Positions 45,868-56,434 of a stretch of DNA of 64,000 nucleotides are shown here, one piece after another. A program made the position numbers and the translations under genes. The first letter of the stretch is position 1. The number at the start of each line of letters is the position of its first letter. The stretch lies in the NCBI GenBank assembly GCA_029258325.1, contig JARHZF010000097.1, forward strand, positions 1 through 64,000. Reading direction: 5' to 3'. The notes beneath the pieces were generated by a model. It worked only from the letters and a program-made list of their open reading frames with translations, was not told the DNA's origin and did not search any database. The stretch comes from Anaerobiospirillum sp. (GTDB lineage: Bacteria; Pseudomonadota; Gammaproteobacteria; Enterobacterales; Succinivibrionaceae).

Positions 45868-47043
45868 ATGTCTTTAAGTCATCAACTCAAAGAAGAAGAA
45901 ACATTAGTTGCTTATTTTAAGCAAATGCTTACAGAATCAGTTGATGAAGATGATAATGTAAGAGTACCTTCTTTTGATACAGATATAGAAGATAAAAGTG
46001 ATTTAATAGATAATTCTATTCATCTAAAGGCAGATAATGAGACAGTAGAGAAAAAACAAAAAGAGGAAAGTTTTGTTATTCCTACTGAAAAAGAGAGTAA
46101 GCCTGATTTAGAGCAAGCTCCTTTTGAAATGCAACTTCAAGTAAAAGAAGAAGTTAGTGTCAAACCAGTTGCGACAATTGAAAAACCAAAACAATCTTTA
46201 GAGTCTCTTTTAAAAACAGTTCAAACAGTTGCTATGGAAGATACTGTTGAACATGTTGATGTAAAAACTGAAGTAAAAGTAGAAGAGCCTAAAGTTTTAG
46301 TACAAGAAAAAGTAGAGACAAAGGTAGAAGCACCTAAGGTACAAGTAGAACAAATAGCTCCTCCTGTAGAGACAAAAGTAGAGGTTGCCCCTAAAGTTGT
46401 ACCTAAGATAGTAACACCTGAGGTAAAAGTTGTAACTCCAGTTGCTAAAACTGAACCTATAGTTAAGGTAGAAACATCTCAAGTTGTAACTAACACTACA
46501 GATATAGTTCATGAAACACAAGTTGAAGCTAGTGTAGCTCATGAAAATAAAAATGTTTATGAATGGAAAAATATTGAAACTGAAGAAGAATTTCAAACTT
46601 TATTTTTCATTGTTCAAGGCGTTAGATATGCTGTACCTTTAATTGATTTAGGTGCAATTATTGAATGCAAAAAAGTAACTCAAATATTTGGTAAACCTAG
46701 TTGGTATATGGGTATTACTGATGTTAGAGGCAGAAAATTAAATATAGTAGATACATTAAGATGGGTAGTACCTACAGTAAATGAGTCTCCAGATAAGTAT
46801 CCTTATTTAGTTTCTTTATCTAATAGTGATTGGTCTTTAGGCTGTAATGAGCTTGAGGGTAATCGTACAATATCACGTGATCAAGTTAATTGGCGTAAAA
46901 CTGCAGGAACTAGACCTTGGCTTGCTGGTATTGTAAAAAAAGAAATGTGTGCATTATTGCATGTTGATGAACTAATAAGATTATTTAAACAAGGCATGGA
47001 TCAAAAATCCATACTAAAAAAAGATCTTAATAATAAAAAATAA
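45868..47043 (+). CDS. parP: CheW-domain array protein ParP
   Basis: ParP links ParC to CheA and stabilises the array at the pole. The 391-residue protein has an N-terminal half of Val/Lys/Glu/Pro-rich repeats (about residues 95-220, such as KVEAPKVQVEQ) with no fold I recognise, and a C-terminal CheW-like domain (LFFIVQGVRYAVPLIDLGAI, WYMGITDVRGRKLNIVDT). ATG 45868 is chosen since AGGTGG lies 8 nt upstream; a GTG at 45856 is the alternative. Vibrio ParP binds the LID region of CheA, which is visible in the CheA here. Confidence 0.88.
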   Translation: MSLSHQLKEEETLVAYFKQMLTESVDEDDNVRVPSFDTDIEDKSDLIDNSIHLKADNETVEKKQKEESFVIPTEKESKPDLEQAPFEMQLQVKEEVSVKPVATIEKPKQSLESLLKTVQTVAMEDTVEHVDVKTEVKVEEPKVLVQEKVETKVEAPKVQVEQIAPPVETKVEVAPKVVPKIVTPEVKVVTPVAKTEPIVKVETSQVVTNTTDIVHETQVEASVAHENKNVYEWKNIETEEEFQTLFFIVQGVRYAVPLIDLGAIIECKKVTQIFGKPSWYMGITDVRGRKLNIVDTLRWVVPTVNESPDKYPYLVSLSNSDWSLGCNELEGNRTISRDQVNWRKTAGTRPWLAGIVKKEMCALLHVDELIRLFKQGMDQKSILKKDLNNKK

Positions 47044-47103
47044 CAGATTTTTATTGTAAAATTACATACATTTGTTATCTAATGTAATAACGAGGAATAT
47101 AAA

Positions 47104-47601
47104 ATGGCCGAGGAACAACAAGAATCAATAAGTCCTTTAGATGGTGATCAAGGTGAATTACTTCGCTGGGTTACATTTAAGCTAGATAGAGAAATCTATG
47201 GTGTAAATGTAATGCAAGTACGTGAAGTATTACGTTACACTGATATTGCCCCAGTTCCTGGTGCTCCATCTTATGTATTAGGAATTATTAATCTTCGTGG
47301 TAATGTAGTAACTGTTATTGATACCAGAATGCGTTTTGGTCTACCAACAACAGAAGTTACTGATAATACTAGAATTATGATTATCGAATCAGATAAACAA
47401 GTTATTGGTATTTTAGTAGATTCTGTAGCTGAAGTAGTAGATTTAAATACTGCAGATATTGATGATACACCAAACGTAGGTACTGAAGAAAGTGCTAAGT
47501 TTATTCGTGGTGTATGTAACAGAGAAAAAGAACTATTAATTTTAATTGATCTAAATAAACTACTTACTGAAGAAGAGTGGTCAGAGATTTCAAGTCTATA
47601 A
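47104..47601 (+). CDS. cheW: Chemotaxis coupling protein CheW
   Basis: CheW links receptors to CheA. The 165-residue protein is a single CheW domain: WVTFKLDREIYGVNVMQVREVLRY, APVPGAPSYVLGIINLRGNVVTVIDTR in parts, and VDSVAEVVDL. An N-terminal extension of about 18 acidic residues precedes the domain. It starts 60 bp after parP with a GAGG ribosome site and is followed by the DUF2802 gene, as in Vibrio. Confidence 0.97.
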   Translation: MAEEQQESISPLDGDQGELLRWVTFKLDREIYGVNVMQVREVLRYTDIAPVPGAPSYVLGIINLRGNVVTVIDTRMRFGLPTTEVTDNTRIMIIESDKQVIGILVDSVAEVVDLNTADIDDTPNVGTEESAKFIRGVCNREKELLILIDLNKLLTEEEWSEISSL

Positions 47602-47621
47602 TATTAAATGGAATATTTTAG

Positions 47622-48230
47622 ATGGATTCATATGTAGATTTAATAGTTTTATCTATAGCAGTAGGAGCAGCAGTGCTCCTACTTCTTTTATTAACTTCCT
47701 TTATAATTCTGTCTAAACGAGCAAGTAATCTTGAAGATGAAATATCTACTTTAAAAGACATCATAGAAAAGAAAGACGCTGCAAATAACAACTTAAAAGA
47801 ACAAATACAACAACTTACAACTAAGTTTTCAACTATGCAAAAAACCGTATCATATATTGCTGAAAATATGGATGGTTTAATAGATGTGCAAGAGAAGTTA
47901 ACTACTAAAGTTAATTCATTACAAGATAATTGTGTACCTAAAAAGGTAGAAACACCTACAAATAATGATACAACACAAGATGTTTCTATGTTATCTAAAG
48001 CTCAACAAATGATAAAAGATGGTTATGATTTATCTGTAATTGAGCAAGAAACTCATTTAGCACGTTCTGAACTTGATATGCTATATTCTGTAACTGCTAA
48101 AAAAGAAGTAGAAAATAATGCACCTCTTGTAGATGTAAGCGTAGTAGAGAATAATTCTAAAGTAGCTAATTTTAAAGCTCGTTCTGCCTATGGTATAGGT
48201 ACTAAATCTTTAAGTGCAAGACAAAGATAG
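47622..48230 (+). CDS. DUF2802 protein of the chemotaxis operon
   Basis: The 202-residue protein has one N-terminal membrane helix (about residues 5-27, LIVLSIAVGAAVLLLLL), a coiled coil (about 33-100), and a C-terminal segment with AQQMIKDGYDLSVIEQETHLARSELDML, which is the DUF2802 helix-turn-helix-like block. Genes of this family follow cheW in Vibrio and Pseudomonas; the function is not established. It is the last gene of the flhA-to-DUF2802 block. Confidence 0.85.
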   Translation: MDSYVDLIVLSIAVGAAVLLLLLLTSFIILSKRASNLEDEISTLKDIIEKKDAANNNLKEQIQQLTTKFSTMQKTVSYIAENMDGLIDVQEKLTTKVNSLQDNCVPKKVETPTNNDTTQDVSMLSKAQQMIKDGYDLSVIEQETHLARSELDMLYSVTAKKEVENNAPLVDVSVVENNSKVANFKARSAYGIGTKSLSARQR

Positions 48231-48235
48231 CTATT

Positions 48236-48274
48236 ATAAAAAAAAGGCTGTACCTAATTTATTAAGTACAGCCT
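48236..48274 (-). terminator. Terminator downstream of galM
   Basis: AGGCTGTAC (48245-48253) pairs with GTACAGCCT (48266-48274), with an inner TAAT/ATTA. The T-run lies on the minus-strand side, so it would end galM transcripts coming from 48447; it may also slow transcripts of the chemotaxis operon. Confidence 0.7.
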
Positions 48275-48446
48275 AAAGTGTTAGTTATCTAACAACAATC
48301 AACAAATAAGGATAATACAAATGTATTGTGTGTATTATACACAATTTCCTCATAGATTAAAGAATAATTTTTAATCTTTATTGAAATTTTGTATAAAAAA
48401 TTAATCTTTAGTTATTTAAAAATAAATAATGTATTTAAAATATAAA

Positions 48447-49478
48447 CTAGTTTAATGAAAGAAATTTATATTTTATGAACTTGTTTAATGGTAAATCTGG
48501 TTTTACTAAAGGATTTACATCTTCAAATTGAGTTAAATTTGGAGAGTCTGGATAAAACTCAGGTTCTAAACAAAAACCAGATTGATTTTCATAGGCTACA
48601 CCATCATCACGTGCAATAATATCTGCTCCTTCATGTATATAGTTTCCTGTATAGAATTGCACACAAGGATAATCAGTATAAACTTCCATCATAAGTTTAT
48701 TATCTTCTGATTTTGCAATAGCAAATGGTTCACTGCCATTGCCATCTAGTAGATAAGGGTGATCATAACCTCTTGCTTTAATCATTTGCACATCATTTAA
48801 GAAATCAAGACCAATTTTCTTCTCTTTATTAAAATCAAAAGCTGTATTTTCTACAGGAATAATATTACCTGTTGGTACAGAACCATCATCTAGCTCTAAA
48901 TATTCTTTAGATTTTAAATATAGGCTATGATTTAAGATAGAGCTATTAAAACCATTTAAGTTAAAGTAGGCATGATTAGTAATACAAGCAGGGCATGTAG
49001 CATCACAAGTTGCATAGTATTGAACTAATAAGCTATTGTCATTTTCAAGTTTGTAATTTACGACTAAATCAAAGTTACCTGGAAAACCTTGATCTCCATC
49101 TACAGAATGTATAGTTAAAGTTATGCTACTATCGCTTTTATCTATAATAATAAAACGTCTTTTATCAAAGCCGTTAATACCACCATGAAGACAATGTTCT
49201 GCATTAGATGCAAGTACATATTTTTTGTTATTAACTACAAATTGAGAACCTCTAATTCTATTTGCAAATCTTCCTATAGTTGCATTGAAGTAACAGCCTT
49301 GAGTTCCCCAATCATTTTCATCTTTAACACCTAAAAGAACTTCTCTTTTTACCTTTTCGCCAGTAACAGGAACTTTTATAGATGTAATAGTTGCACCCCA
49401 ATCCATAACAGTTACAGTCATGCCATTTGCATTTCTTAATGTATGTAAAATAGGGTCATGTGAGTAGACATTATTCAT
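48447..49478 (-). CDS. galM: Aldose 1-epimerase (galactose mutarotase)
   Basis: GalM converts beta- to alpha-galactose, the substrate of GalK. The 343-residue protein has the family motifs GATITSIKVPV, NATIGRFANRIRGSQF, the catalytic His in ITNHAYFNLNG, GFDKRRFI, and the catalytic Glu in GFCLEPEFYPDSPN. It is monocistronic and 18 kb from galETK rather than next to it. No GalR-type palindrome was seen upstream, so it may be controlled separately. Confidence 0.94.
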   Translation of the reverse strand: MNNVYSHDPILHTLRNANGMTVTVMDWGATITSIKVPVTGEKVKREVLLGVKDENDWGTQGCYFNATIGRFANRIRGSQFVVNNKKYVLASNAEHCLHGGINGFDKRRFIIIDKSDSSITLTIHSVDGDQGFPGNFDLVVNYKLENDNSLLVQYYATCDATCPACITNHAYFNLNGFNSSILNHSLYLKSKEYLELDDGSVPTGNIIPVENTAFDFNKEKKIGLDFLNDVQMIKARGYDHPYLLDGNGSEPFAIAKSEDNKLMMEVYTDYPCVQFYTGNYIHEGADIIARDDGVAYENQSGFCLEPEFYPDSPNLTQFEDVNPLVKPDLPLNKFIKYKFLSLN

Positions 49479-49612
49479 ATCAATTATCCTATAAAAAAGT
49501 AATAAAATTACTTACATAATACAACTTTACTTACTAATATTTAAAGATTTTATTTATAAATTTATAATAGAAAAGATTTTTTTAATTATAAAATCAAAAA
49601 AGATCTTTTTTA

Positions 49613-51070
49613 TTATGTTTTATTTTCAACTATTGTATTAAGAGCATTTATTAAAGCTAATGCAGAACCTTCAATAATATCTGTAGATAATGCTCTACCA
49701 TAGTAATGTTTATCTTTATAACTTATGTATAAAGATATAAGAGCTTGAGCTTTTGTACCTTGACCTTTTGATTTAATCTTACAATCAAGAAGAGAAAATT
49801 TAATCTCAGTTATACGCATAATACAATTAAATACAGCATCAATAGGACCACTACCTATATAACTATCTGTTCTTGTTCTTTTACCACATTTTATTTTTAT
49901 AGAAGCTGTTGTATGTAAATCATTATTAGAAGACATTATATTTAATGTTATAAGTTCAAAAGCTTTTTCTTTCTTTTCATCATTTGAAAAAAAGAGTAGA
50001 GCCTCTAAATCATAATCAAATACCTGACCTTTTCTTTCTGCAAGTTCTAAAAATTTCTTGTATATATAATCAAGATTATATGTTGTAGAGTCATAACCTA
50101 ATTTTTGTAATGTGCTCTTGACCATATGACGACCCGATCTTGCATTCATTTGTAAAGGTCTTGCTTCATTACAATCATTATCAACTTTTAGTGTTGATGT
50201 AGATATTTGTTCTTTATAAACTTTAGCAGATAAATTTATAAGATCAGATATTGAGTGCACAGCTCTTTTTATTTTTTCACAATTTATATTTGTGTATAGA
50301 TTATTAAAGTAATCTTTTTTAGTTCTAATAGCAAAAACAATATCTTCTAAAAGACAATGACTTGCAGTTGTACCAATACCAGTAATAGTACATTCAATTT
50401 GTCTAGCTCCAGATACTAAAGAGCTAATTGTATTTGCACATGCCATACTTAAATCATTATGACAGTGTACAGATATAGTAATATCTTTTAGCTTATCTAC
50501 ATTTTCATAAAGTCTACTAATTAAAGATGAGTATTCACTTGGAAAAACAAGATGATTTCCATCATTTAAATTTATAGTATTAGCACCTGCATCTATAGAT
50601 ATTTCTACTATATGTTTTAAGATAGAAAAATCTACATTAAAAATATCTTTTAATGTGAGTTCAATATCATCTGTGTATTGCTTTGCATGACTTATAGCAT
50701 TTTTTATTTTTCCATAAATAGAATCCATGCTTATGTTTTTACAATCACGAAAATCAAAAATAAGATCAAGTCTAAAGTCTTTTTTTAGATTTTCTATAGA
50801 TTTATAAGCACTATCTATATTATTACAATCCATAGATGTAAGAATACAAGGTTTTGCATGTTTTAAAACTTTAGCAATTTCCTCTACATTTTTAAAATCT
50901 TCAATAGAGTGAGATGGATCGGGTATTTCTATAATATCTACACCTAGCTTATCTAAAATAATAGCAATTTGAATTTTTTCTTTTAATGAAAAAAATGACT
51001 TAATGTTTTTTATGCCATCACATAAAGTAGAATCAAAAACTATTACTTGATTTTGTTTGAGTAAAGACAT
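49613..51070 (-). CDS. LeuA-like protein with degenerate active site
   Basis: The 485-residue protein aligns end to end with 2-isopropylmalate synthase, including the C-terminal leucine-binding domain (GQVFDYDLEALLFF, GSGPIDAVFN, ALSTDIIEGSALALINALN). The active site is altered. TLRDGEQ is TLCDGIK (R to C at 17), ED in FSCEDAGRT is KD, NGIGERAGN is TGIGTTASH, and the segment with the catalytic SSGIHQDG is deleted. The metal ligands D18, H202 and H204 remain. The frame is open throughout. It is probably not a normal isopropylmalate synthase. It could be a sensor-like pseudoenzyme, a changed enzyme, or an early pseudogene. No leuBCD lies nearby. Confidence 0.8.
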   Translation of the reverse strand: MSLLKQNQVIVFDSTLCDGIKNIKSFFSLKEKIQIAIILDKLGVDIIEIPDPSHSIEDFKNVEEIAKVLKHAKPCILTSMDCNNIDSAYKSIENLKKDFRLDLIFDFRDCKNISMDSIYGKIKNAISHAKQYTDDIELTLKDIFNVDFSILKHIVEISIDAGANTINLNDGNHLVFPSEYSSLISRLYENVDKLKDITISVHCHNDLSMACANTISSLVSGARQIECTITGIGTTASHCLLEDIVFAIRTKKDYFNNLYTNINCEKIKRAVHSISDLINLSAKVYKEQISTSTLKVDNDCNEARPLQMNARSGRHMVKSTLQKLGYDSTTYNLDYIYKKFLELAERKGQVFDYDLEALLFFSNDEKKEKAFELITLNIMSSNNDLHTTASIKIKCGKRTRTDSYIGSGPIDAVFNCIMRITEIKFSLLDCKIKSKGQGTKAQALISLYISYKDKHYYGRALSTDIIEGSALALINALNTIVENKT

Positions 51071-51376
51071 TTTAAAATTACCTATAAATTACAAAAAGTA
51101 TATTTTTTGTAAAAAAATTGAGAAAAATCTTTTTTATGTTTTTTATACAAAAGTATTTATTTATATTAGAGATTTTAATAAAGAAGAATATTTGCAAAAT
51201 AATGATATTTTCTTTATTTATGGGATATTTATTCCAAAATAAATATCCTACTATCACTTATATATAAGCTTTAATAAGATATACTATTTATTTTGCAAAA
51301 ATATAGTTTTTCGTAAAAAAAATCAATTAAGCTATTAATCATAATACAAAAAATTATGTTTTTTATTTTCTTTTTA
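51071..51376. other. AT-rich gap between the LeuA-like gene and glpK
   Basis: This part of the divergent gap has no supported gene. A 61-codon frame at 51057-51242 overlaps the start of the LeuA-like gene and lacks a ribosome site. The gap should contain the LeuA-like promoter. I saw no strong hairpin. Confidence 0.5.
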
Positions 51377-51392
51377 TGTGTGCTATATCACG
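51377..51392 (+). promoter_or_regulatory. Possible CRP site upstream of glpK
   Basis: TGTGTGCTATATCACG resembles the CRP consensus TGTGA-N6-TCACA in 8 of 10 positions, 148 bp before glpK. Glycerol genes are CRP-activated in many Gammaproteobacteria, so the position is sensible, but no crp gene is visible to compare with. Confidence 0.4.
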
Positions 51393-51497
51393 AAAATTTT
51401 ATTCTTCTTAACATATATTTAACACCGTATTAACAATTTTTTTTGAAAATATATCCTAAGTTTGAAATTATTTTTCTTAATTTTTGTAAATACCTAA

Positions 51498-53036
<1,539 letters not shown>

Positions 53037-53063
53037 TAACTAGGCAAAATTGGAGAATTAGCT

Positions 53064-53786
53064 ATGTTACCTTATATAAGTGAATTTGTAGGTACTGCAA
53101 TTCTAATTATCTTAGGTTGTGGTGTAGTAGCAAATGTTTGCTTAACTGGTTCTGGTATGAAAGGTGGTGGTCCTATTCAGATAACCATAGCATGGGGTCT
53201 TGCAGTTATGTTACCTGCATATACCTTTGGTTCATCATCAGGTGCCCACTTTAATCCAGCTTTAACTATTGCTCTTGCAGCAGATGGTTCATTCCCATGG
53301 GAAATGGTACCAGGCTACTGTATTGCTCAATTTGCAGGTGCAACTCTTGGTGCTTGTATTGTATATGCTTTATACAAGTGTCAATTTGCAGCAGAACAAG
53401 ATCCACTAACAAAGCGTGGTGTATTTTGTCCAACTCCTGTAATTCAAAACTTTACCCAAAACATGTTATCAGAAATTGTAGGTACATTTATTCTTGTATT
53501 TGCAATTAAAGGTATAGCTAACATAGTTCCACTAGCAGGTGGTGTATCTTGGTTTGTTGTATTTGGTATTATCGTGTCAATTGGTATGTCATTAGGTGGT
53601 TTAACAGGTTATGCTATTAACCCAGCTCGTGATATTGGTCCTAGATTTGCACACTTTATTCTACCAATTCCAGGCAAGACAGACTCAAATTGGAAATATG
53701 CTATTGTGACATTATTTGGCCCAATTATTGGTGCTCTATTAGCAGTAGGTGTATTTAATATTATTCCATGGGCTCCAGCTGCTTAA
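53064..53786 (+). CDS. glpF: Glycerol uptake facilitator (aquaglyceroporin)
   Basis: GlpF lets glycerol diffuse across the inner membrane. The 240-residue MIP channel has six membrane helices and the two NPA loops, GAHFNPALTIA (about residue 60) and GYAINPARDIGPR (about residue 187). The Asp after the second NPA box (NPARD) is the mark of glyceroporins rather than water channels. It is co-transcribed with glpK and ends before a strong terminator. Confidence 0.95.
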   Translation: MLPYISEFVGTAILIILGCGVVANVCLTGSGMKGGGPIQITIAWGLAVMLPAYTFGSSSGAHFNPALTIALAADGSFPWEMVPGYCIAQFAGATLGACIVYALYKCQFAAEQDPLTKRGVFCPTPVIQNFTQNMLSEIVGTFILVFAIKGIANIVPLAGGVSWFVVFGIIVSIGMSLGGLTGYAINPARDIGPRFAHFILPIPGKTDSNWKYAIVTLFGPIIGALLAVGVFNIIPWAPAA

Positions 53787-53812
53787 TATAATTTAGTCAT
53801 TTTAATTTTCAC

Positions 53813-53849
53813 AAAGCCATATAAATTCAAAGTTTATATGGCTTTTTTT
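53813..53849 (+). terminator. Terminator of glpKF
   Basis: A perfect 13-bp stem pairs AAAGCCATATAAA (53813-53825) with TTTATATGGCTTT (53833-53845), with a 7-nt loop and a following T-run. Confidence 0.92.
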
Positions 53850-54176
53850 AGTTTTAGTAAAAATAAAATTTAAAATAGAGATGTTTTATCTCTCTATATG
53901 TATAAGTTTCACCTTATGTACTACTTTTGTTTGTAAACTTTGGACACTTATTAATTAAGATTACTCATTTTTATCTAGTTTACTTTAAATTATTTTCAAT
54001 AATTTTGGTACAAATAGGATATTAAAATTGAATATTTAATATGACTTTTTTATGATCTTATAAAGAACTAGTATGTATACTATAAGCCTTTATACTTTTA
54101 CCTTATATTAAAAAAGTGCAAAAGTTATGAGCTTTTACACTTTACATAAATCTTTAAGATTAAAAATAAAATCAAC
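53850..54176 (+). other. Gap between converging genes with a possible small RNA
   Basis: There is no supported protein gene. TTGAAT (54028-54033) and TATGAT (54051-54056) are 17 bp apart and could start a transcript near 54063. A strong hairpin follows, AAAGTGCAAAAG (54113-54124) with CTTTTACACTTT (54132-54143), with one mismatch. The T-run after it is poor. A weaker stem is AGAGAT-ATCTCT at 53877-53893. Confidence 0.35.
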
Positions 54177-54206
54177 ATAAAAAAGGAGGCTTTACCTCCT
54201 TTTTAA
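54177..54206 (-). terminator. Terminator of the acyltransferase gene
   Basis: AAAAAGGAGG pairs with CCTCCTTTTT across a 5-nt loop, with T-rich DNA following on the minus strand, six bases after the stop codon. Confidence 0.85.
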
Positions 54207-54211
54207 TTATC

Positions 54212-56152
54212 TTATTTTTTATCTCTTTTTTTCACAACCTCAACATCTTCGTTAAAGGTTTGATTTTCATGGCGACTTGTTCTTACAAAATCCATTTCTT
54301 TTAATATATAAGAGACAACTTTTTTAGAACCAGCTATAGAGTAATGAAGACCATCTTGATAGATAGGGACAAAATCATCTGTCATAATTTGACAGTTAGT
54401 ATCATCACAAATAGCATCATTTGGATTTATAACTTTTATATTTTTATAAGCCTTAGCTGTTTCTTTAATATAAGAGTTAAGTTTTATTATTTTTGGTGAA
54501 TGTAGATCTTTTCTAACATTGCATGGAATAGATTTCTTTAAAATATTAGTAAAGATATTGTCCATACGATGTAAATACATACAAGTAGCACCAATATCAA
54601 AAAATGTTTGATAAGGATTTGTAATTAGATAGATCTTAGATTTAGGCATATCTTTAGATAAAGCCTCAATATCAAGAGCTAATTGTTTATAAAAATCTTC
54701 TACTTTTTGTTCATGATTAGATCTCATATAAAGACTTTTTTCATATCTTTGCCAATCTTGAGCAATCATAACTCTTAAATGAGGATTTTTATTTGCAATT
54801 TCAACAAGGTTCTTATAACGTATTTCGCATTTAGGATCAATAATACCCTCAGGTCTTTTACTTACAGCACTACTGTAGGAGTAACAACCATCTTTAAATA
54901 CTGTATAAACTTTAATACCACGAGATAGGAGATCACGCATATAGTGTCTTGAAAAACTATCACCAGATATAATAAATAAAGGTCTTTTATCTTTATTACC
55001 CTCAATTCTAACATCACCTTCATTAGTTATAGTTTTACCACCATATAAAGAACCTTCAGGTACTATATGTTTTACTCTATAAGGGGCACCATCTAATGAA
55101 AAATAATAAGATATTGAGCATAAAGCTGTATAAAAGGCTAAAAATATATAGCCATAATTACGTCTAGTTTCAAAGACATGATAGATGATAATAGCACTTA
55201 TTAAGATTAATAATACTGTCTGTAGAACAAAAGCATCAAAGCCTAAATTAGTCATAACAACTAAGATAGGGTAGTGCATTAAGTATATAGAGTAAGAGTA
55301 AAGACCTATTTTTTGTATAATGACATTTTTTAAAACTGTATCTTCATTATTAGTTGCAATACATATATAAGCACCTAAACATGGAAGTAAAGAAAAAGCT
55401 GTAGGCCAGTGATTATCTTCATTAATAATGATACAAGATATTAAGATAAGGCTAAGACCTAGAAGTTCTAAATTCTTTTTACTTACTCTTTTTGTGTAAA
55501 TAGGATAAAAGAAAGCAAGTGCTCCTATTAATAATTCAAAAGAGCGAGAATAGGTCATAAAATAAGATTCTTTTGGATTATATGTGGTATACCAAATACC
55601 AAAGATAGTAAGAACTATAGTTAGTAAAGTGGTTATATTTTTGAGTTTATCGCGACCAAAAGTTTTTGCAATTAAAAGAAGTATGACAGGGTAGAAAATA
55701 TAAAATTGCCATTCAACTGATAATGACCAAGTATGAAGTAGAGGTTGATTTAAAGAGGATGCAGCAAAGTAATCTGTATTTTGAGCAAAGGATATATTTG
55801 ATATAAATAAAAGAGCACATAAAGAGTCAAAAGCATATTTCTTTAAGTCACCTACACCAAATATAAAATAATATACTACTAAGAAAAGTAAAATAGTAAT
55901 AAATAAAGATGGGCAAATTCTTTTTGCTCTATTTTGATAGAATGTTGTAAGAGAAAAATTATTCTTTTCAATTCCTGTATAGATTATCTTGGTCATTAAA
56001 AAACCAGATATAACAAAAAAAACATCTACGCCAACAAAACCACCTCTTAAAAAATTAGAGTTTGGATATAAGCTTTGGCAAATATGAAAAATAGTAACTG
56101 CTAATACAGCAATAGCTCTTAGACCTGTTATATCATTTCGCAGTTTACGCAT
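54212..56152 (-). CDS. OafA-type surface polysaccharide acyltransferase with SGNH domain
   Basis: The 646-residue protein has an N-terminal acyltransferase-3 domain of about ten membrane helices (TGLRAIAVLAVTIFHI with catalytic His, FFVISGFLMTKIIY, HTWSLSVEWQFYIFYP) to about residue 350. A C-terminal SGNH hydrolase domain follows, with the Ser in ISGDSFSRHY and the Asp-His of QDGLHYSIAGS. Such two-domain proteins O-acetylate LPS O-antigen or peptidoglycan-linked sugars. The substrate cannot be told. It has its own ribosome site (GGGG) and terminator and no glycan genes beside it. Confidence 0.92.
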   Translation of the reverse strand: MRKLRNDITGLRAIAVLAVTIFHICQSLYPNSNFLRGGFVGVDVFFVISGFLMTKIIYTGIEKNNFSLTTFYQNRAKRICPSLFITILLFLVVYYFIFGVGDLKKYAFDSLCALLFISNISFAQNTDYFAASSLNQPLLHTWSLSVEWQFYIFYPVILLLIAKTFGRDKLKNITTLLTIVLTIFGIWYTTYNPKESYFMTYSRSFELLIGALAFFYPIYTKRVSKKNLELLGLSLILISCIIINEDNHWPTAFSLLPCLGAYICIATNNEDTVLKNVIIQKIGLYSYSIYLMHYPILVVMTNLGFDAFVLQTVLLILISAIIIYHVFETRRNYGYIFLAFYTALCSISYYFSLDGAPYRVKHIVPEGSLYGGKTITNEGDVRIEGNKDKRPLFIISGDSFSRHYMRDLLSRGIKVYTVFKDGCYSYSSAVSKRPEGIIDPKCEIRYKNLVEIANKNPHLRVMIAQDWQRYEKSLYMRSNHEQKVEDFYKQLALDIEALSKDMPKSKIYLITNPYQTFFDIGATCMYLHRMDNIFTNILKKSIPCNVRKDLHSPKIIKLNSYIKETAKAYKNIKVINPNDAICDDTNCQIMTDDFVPIYQDGLHYSIAGSKKVVSYILKEMDFVRTSRHENQTFNEDVEVVKKRDKK

Positions 56153-56240
56153 AAAAACCCCTTTTATTTTTTTATATAATAGTTTTATTATAAACTTTAG
56201 AAAAAAAATATAAAAACTAAATGCTTTATAAAATAGTAAA

Positions 56241-56278
56241 CTTCTTTAAAAATTATTTTTAAAGAAGATTTCTTTTTT
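56241..56278. other. Strong hairpin between divergent oafA-like and fabV genes
   Basis: CTTCTTTAAAAA (56241-56252) pairs perfectly with TTTTTAAAGAAG (56256-56267) across 3 nt, followed by a T-rich stretch on the plus strand. It lies between divergently transcribed genes, where no terminator is expected; it could attenuate fabV or mark an operator. Confidence 0.45.
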
Positions 56279-56434
56279 GTAAGTAGTTTAGATAACTATT
56301 TCTTTATTTATTGATTTATTTAATAAAATATCTATGTAGATACTTATAGAATGAGTTTATATAGCTTTAAAAATAAAAATTTTGTTTAAAAGTGTTAGAA
56401 TTAGTTAAATATATTTTAGTTAGGAGAATTTATA

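Noticed and set aside
46297-46596. Minus-strand Tyr/Phe-rich ORF inside parP
   Set aside because: Shadow of the Val/Lys/Glu repeats of ParP; no ribosome site.
49596-49611. Perfect palindrome of six A, GATC, six T after the LeuA-like gene
   Set aside because: Could be a weak terminator, but the T-run after any fold is poor and such AT palindromes are common here.
51057-51242. 61-codon ORF between the LeuA-like gene and glpK
   Set aside because: No ribosome site, overlaps the LeuA-like start on the other strand, and composition is that of the non-coding gap.
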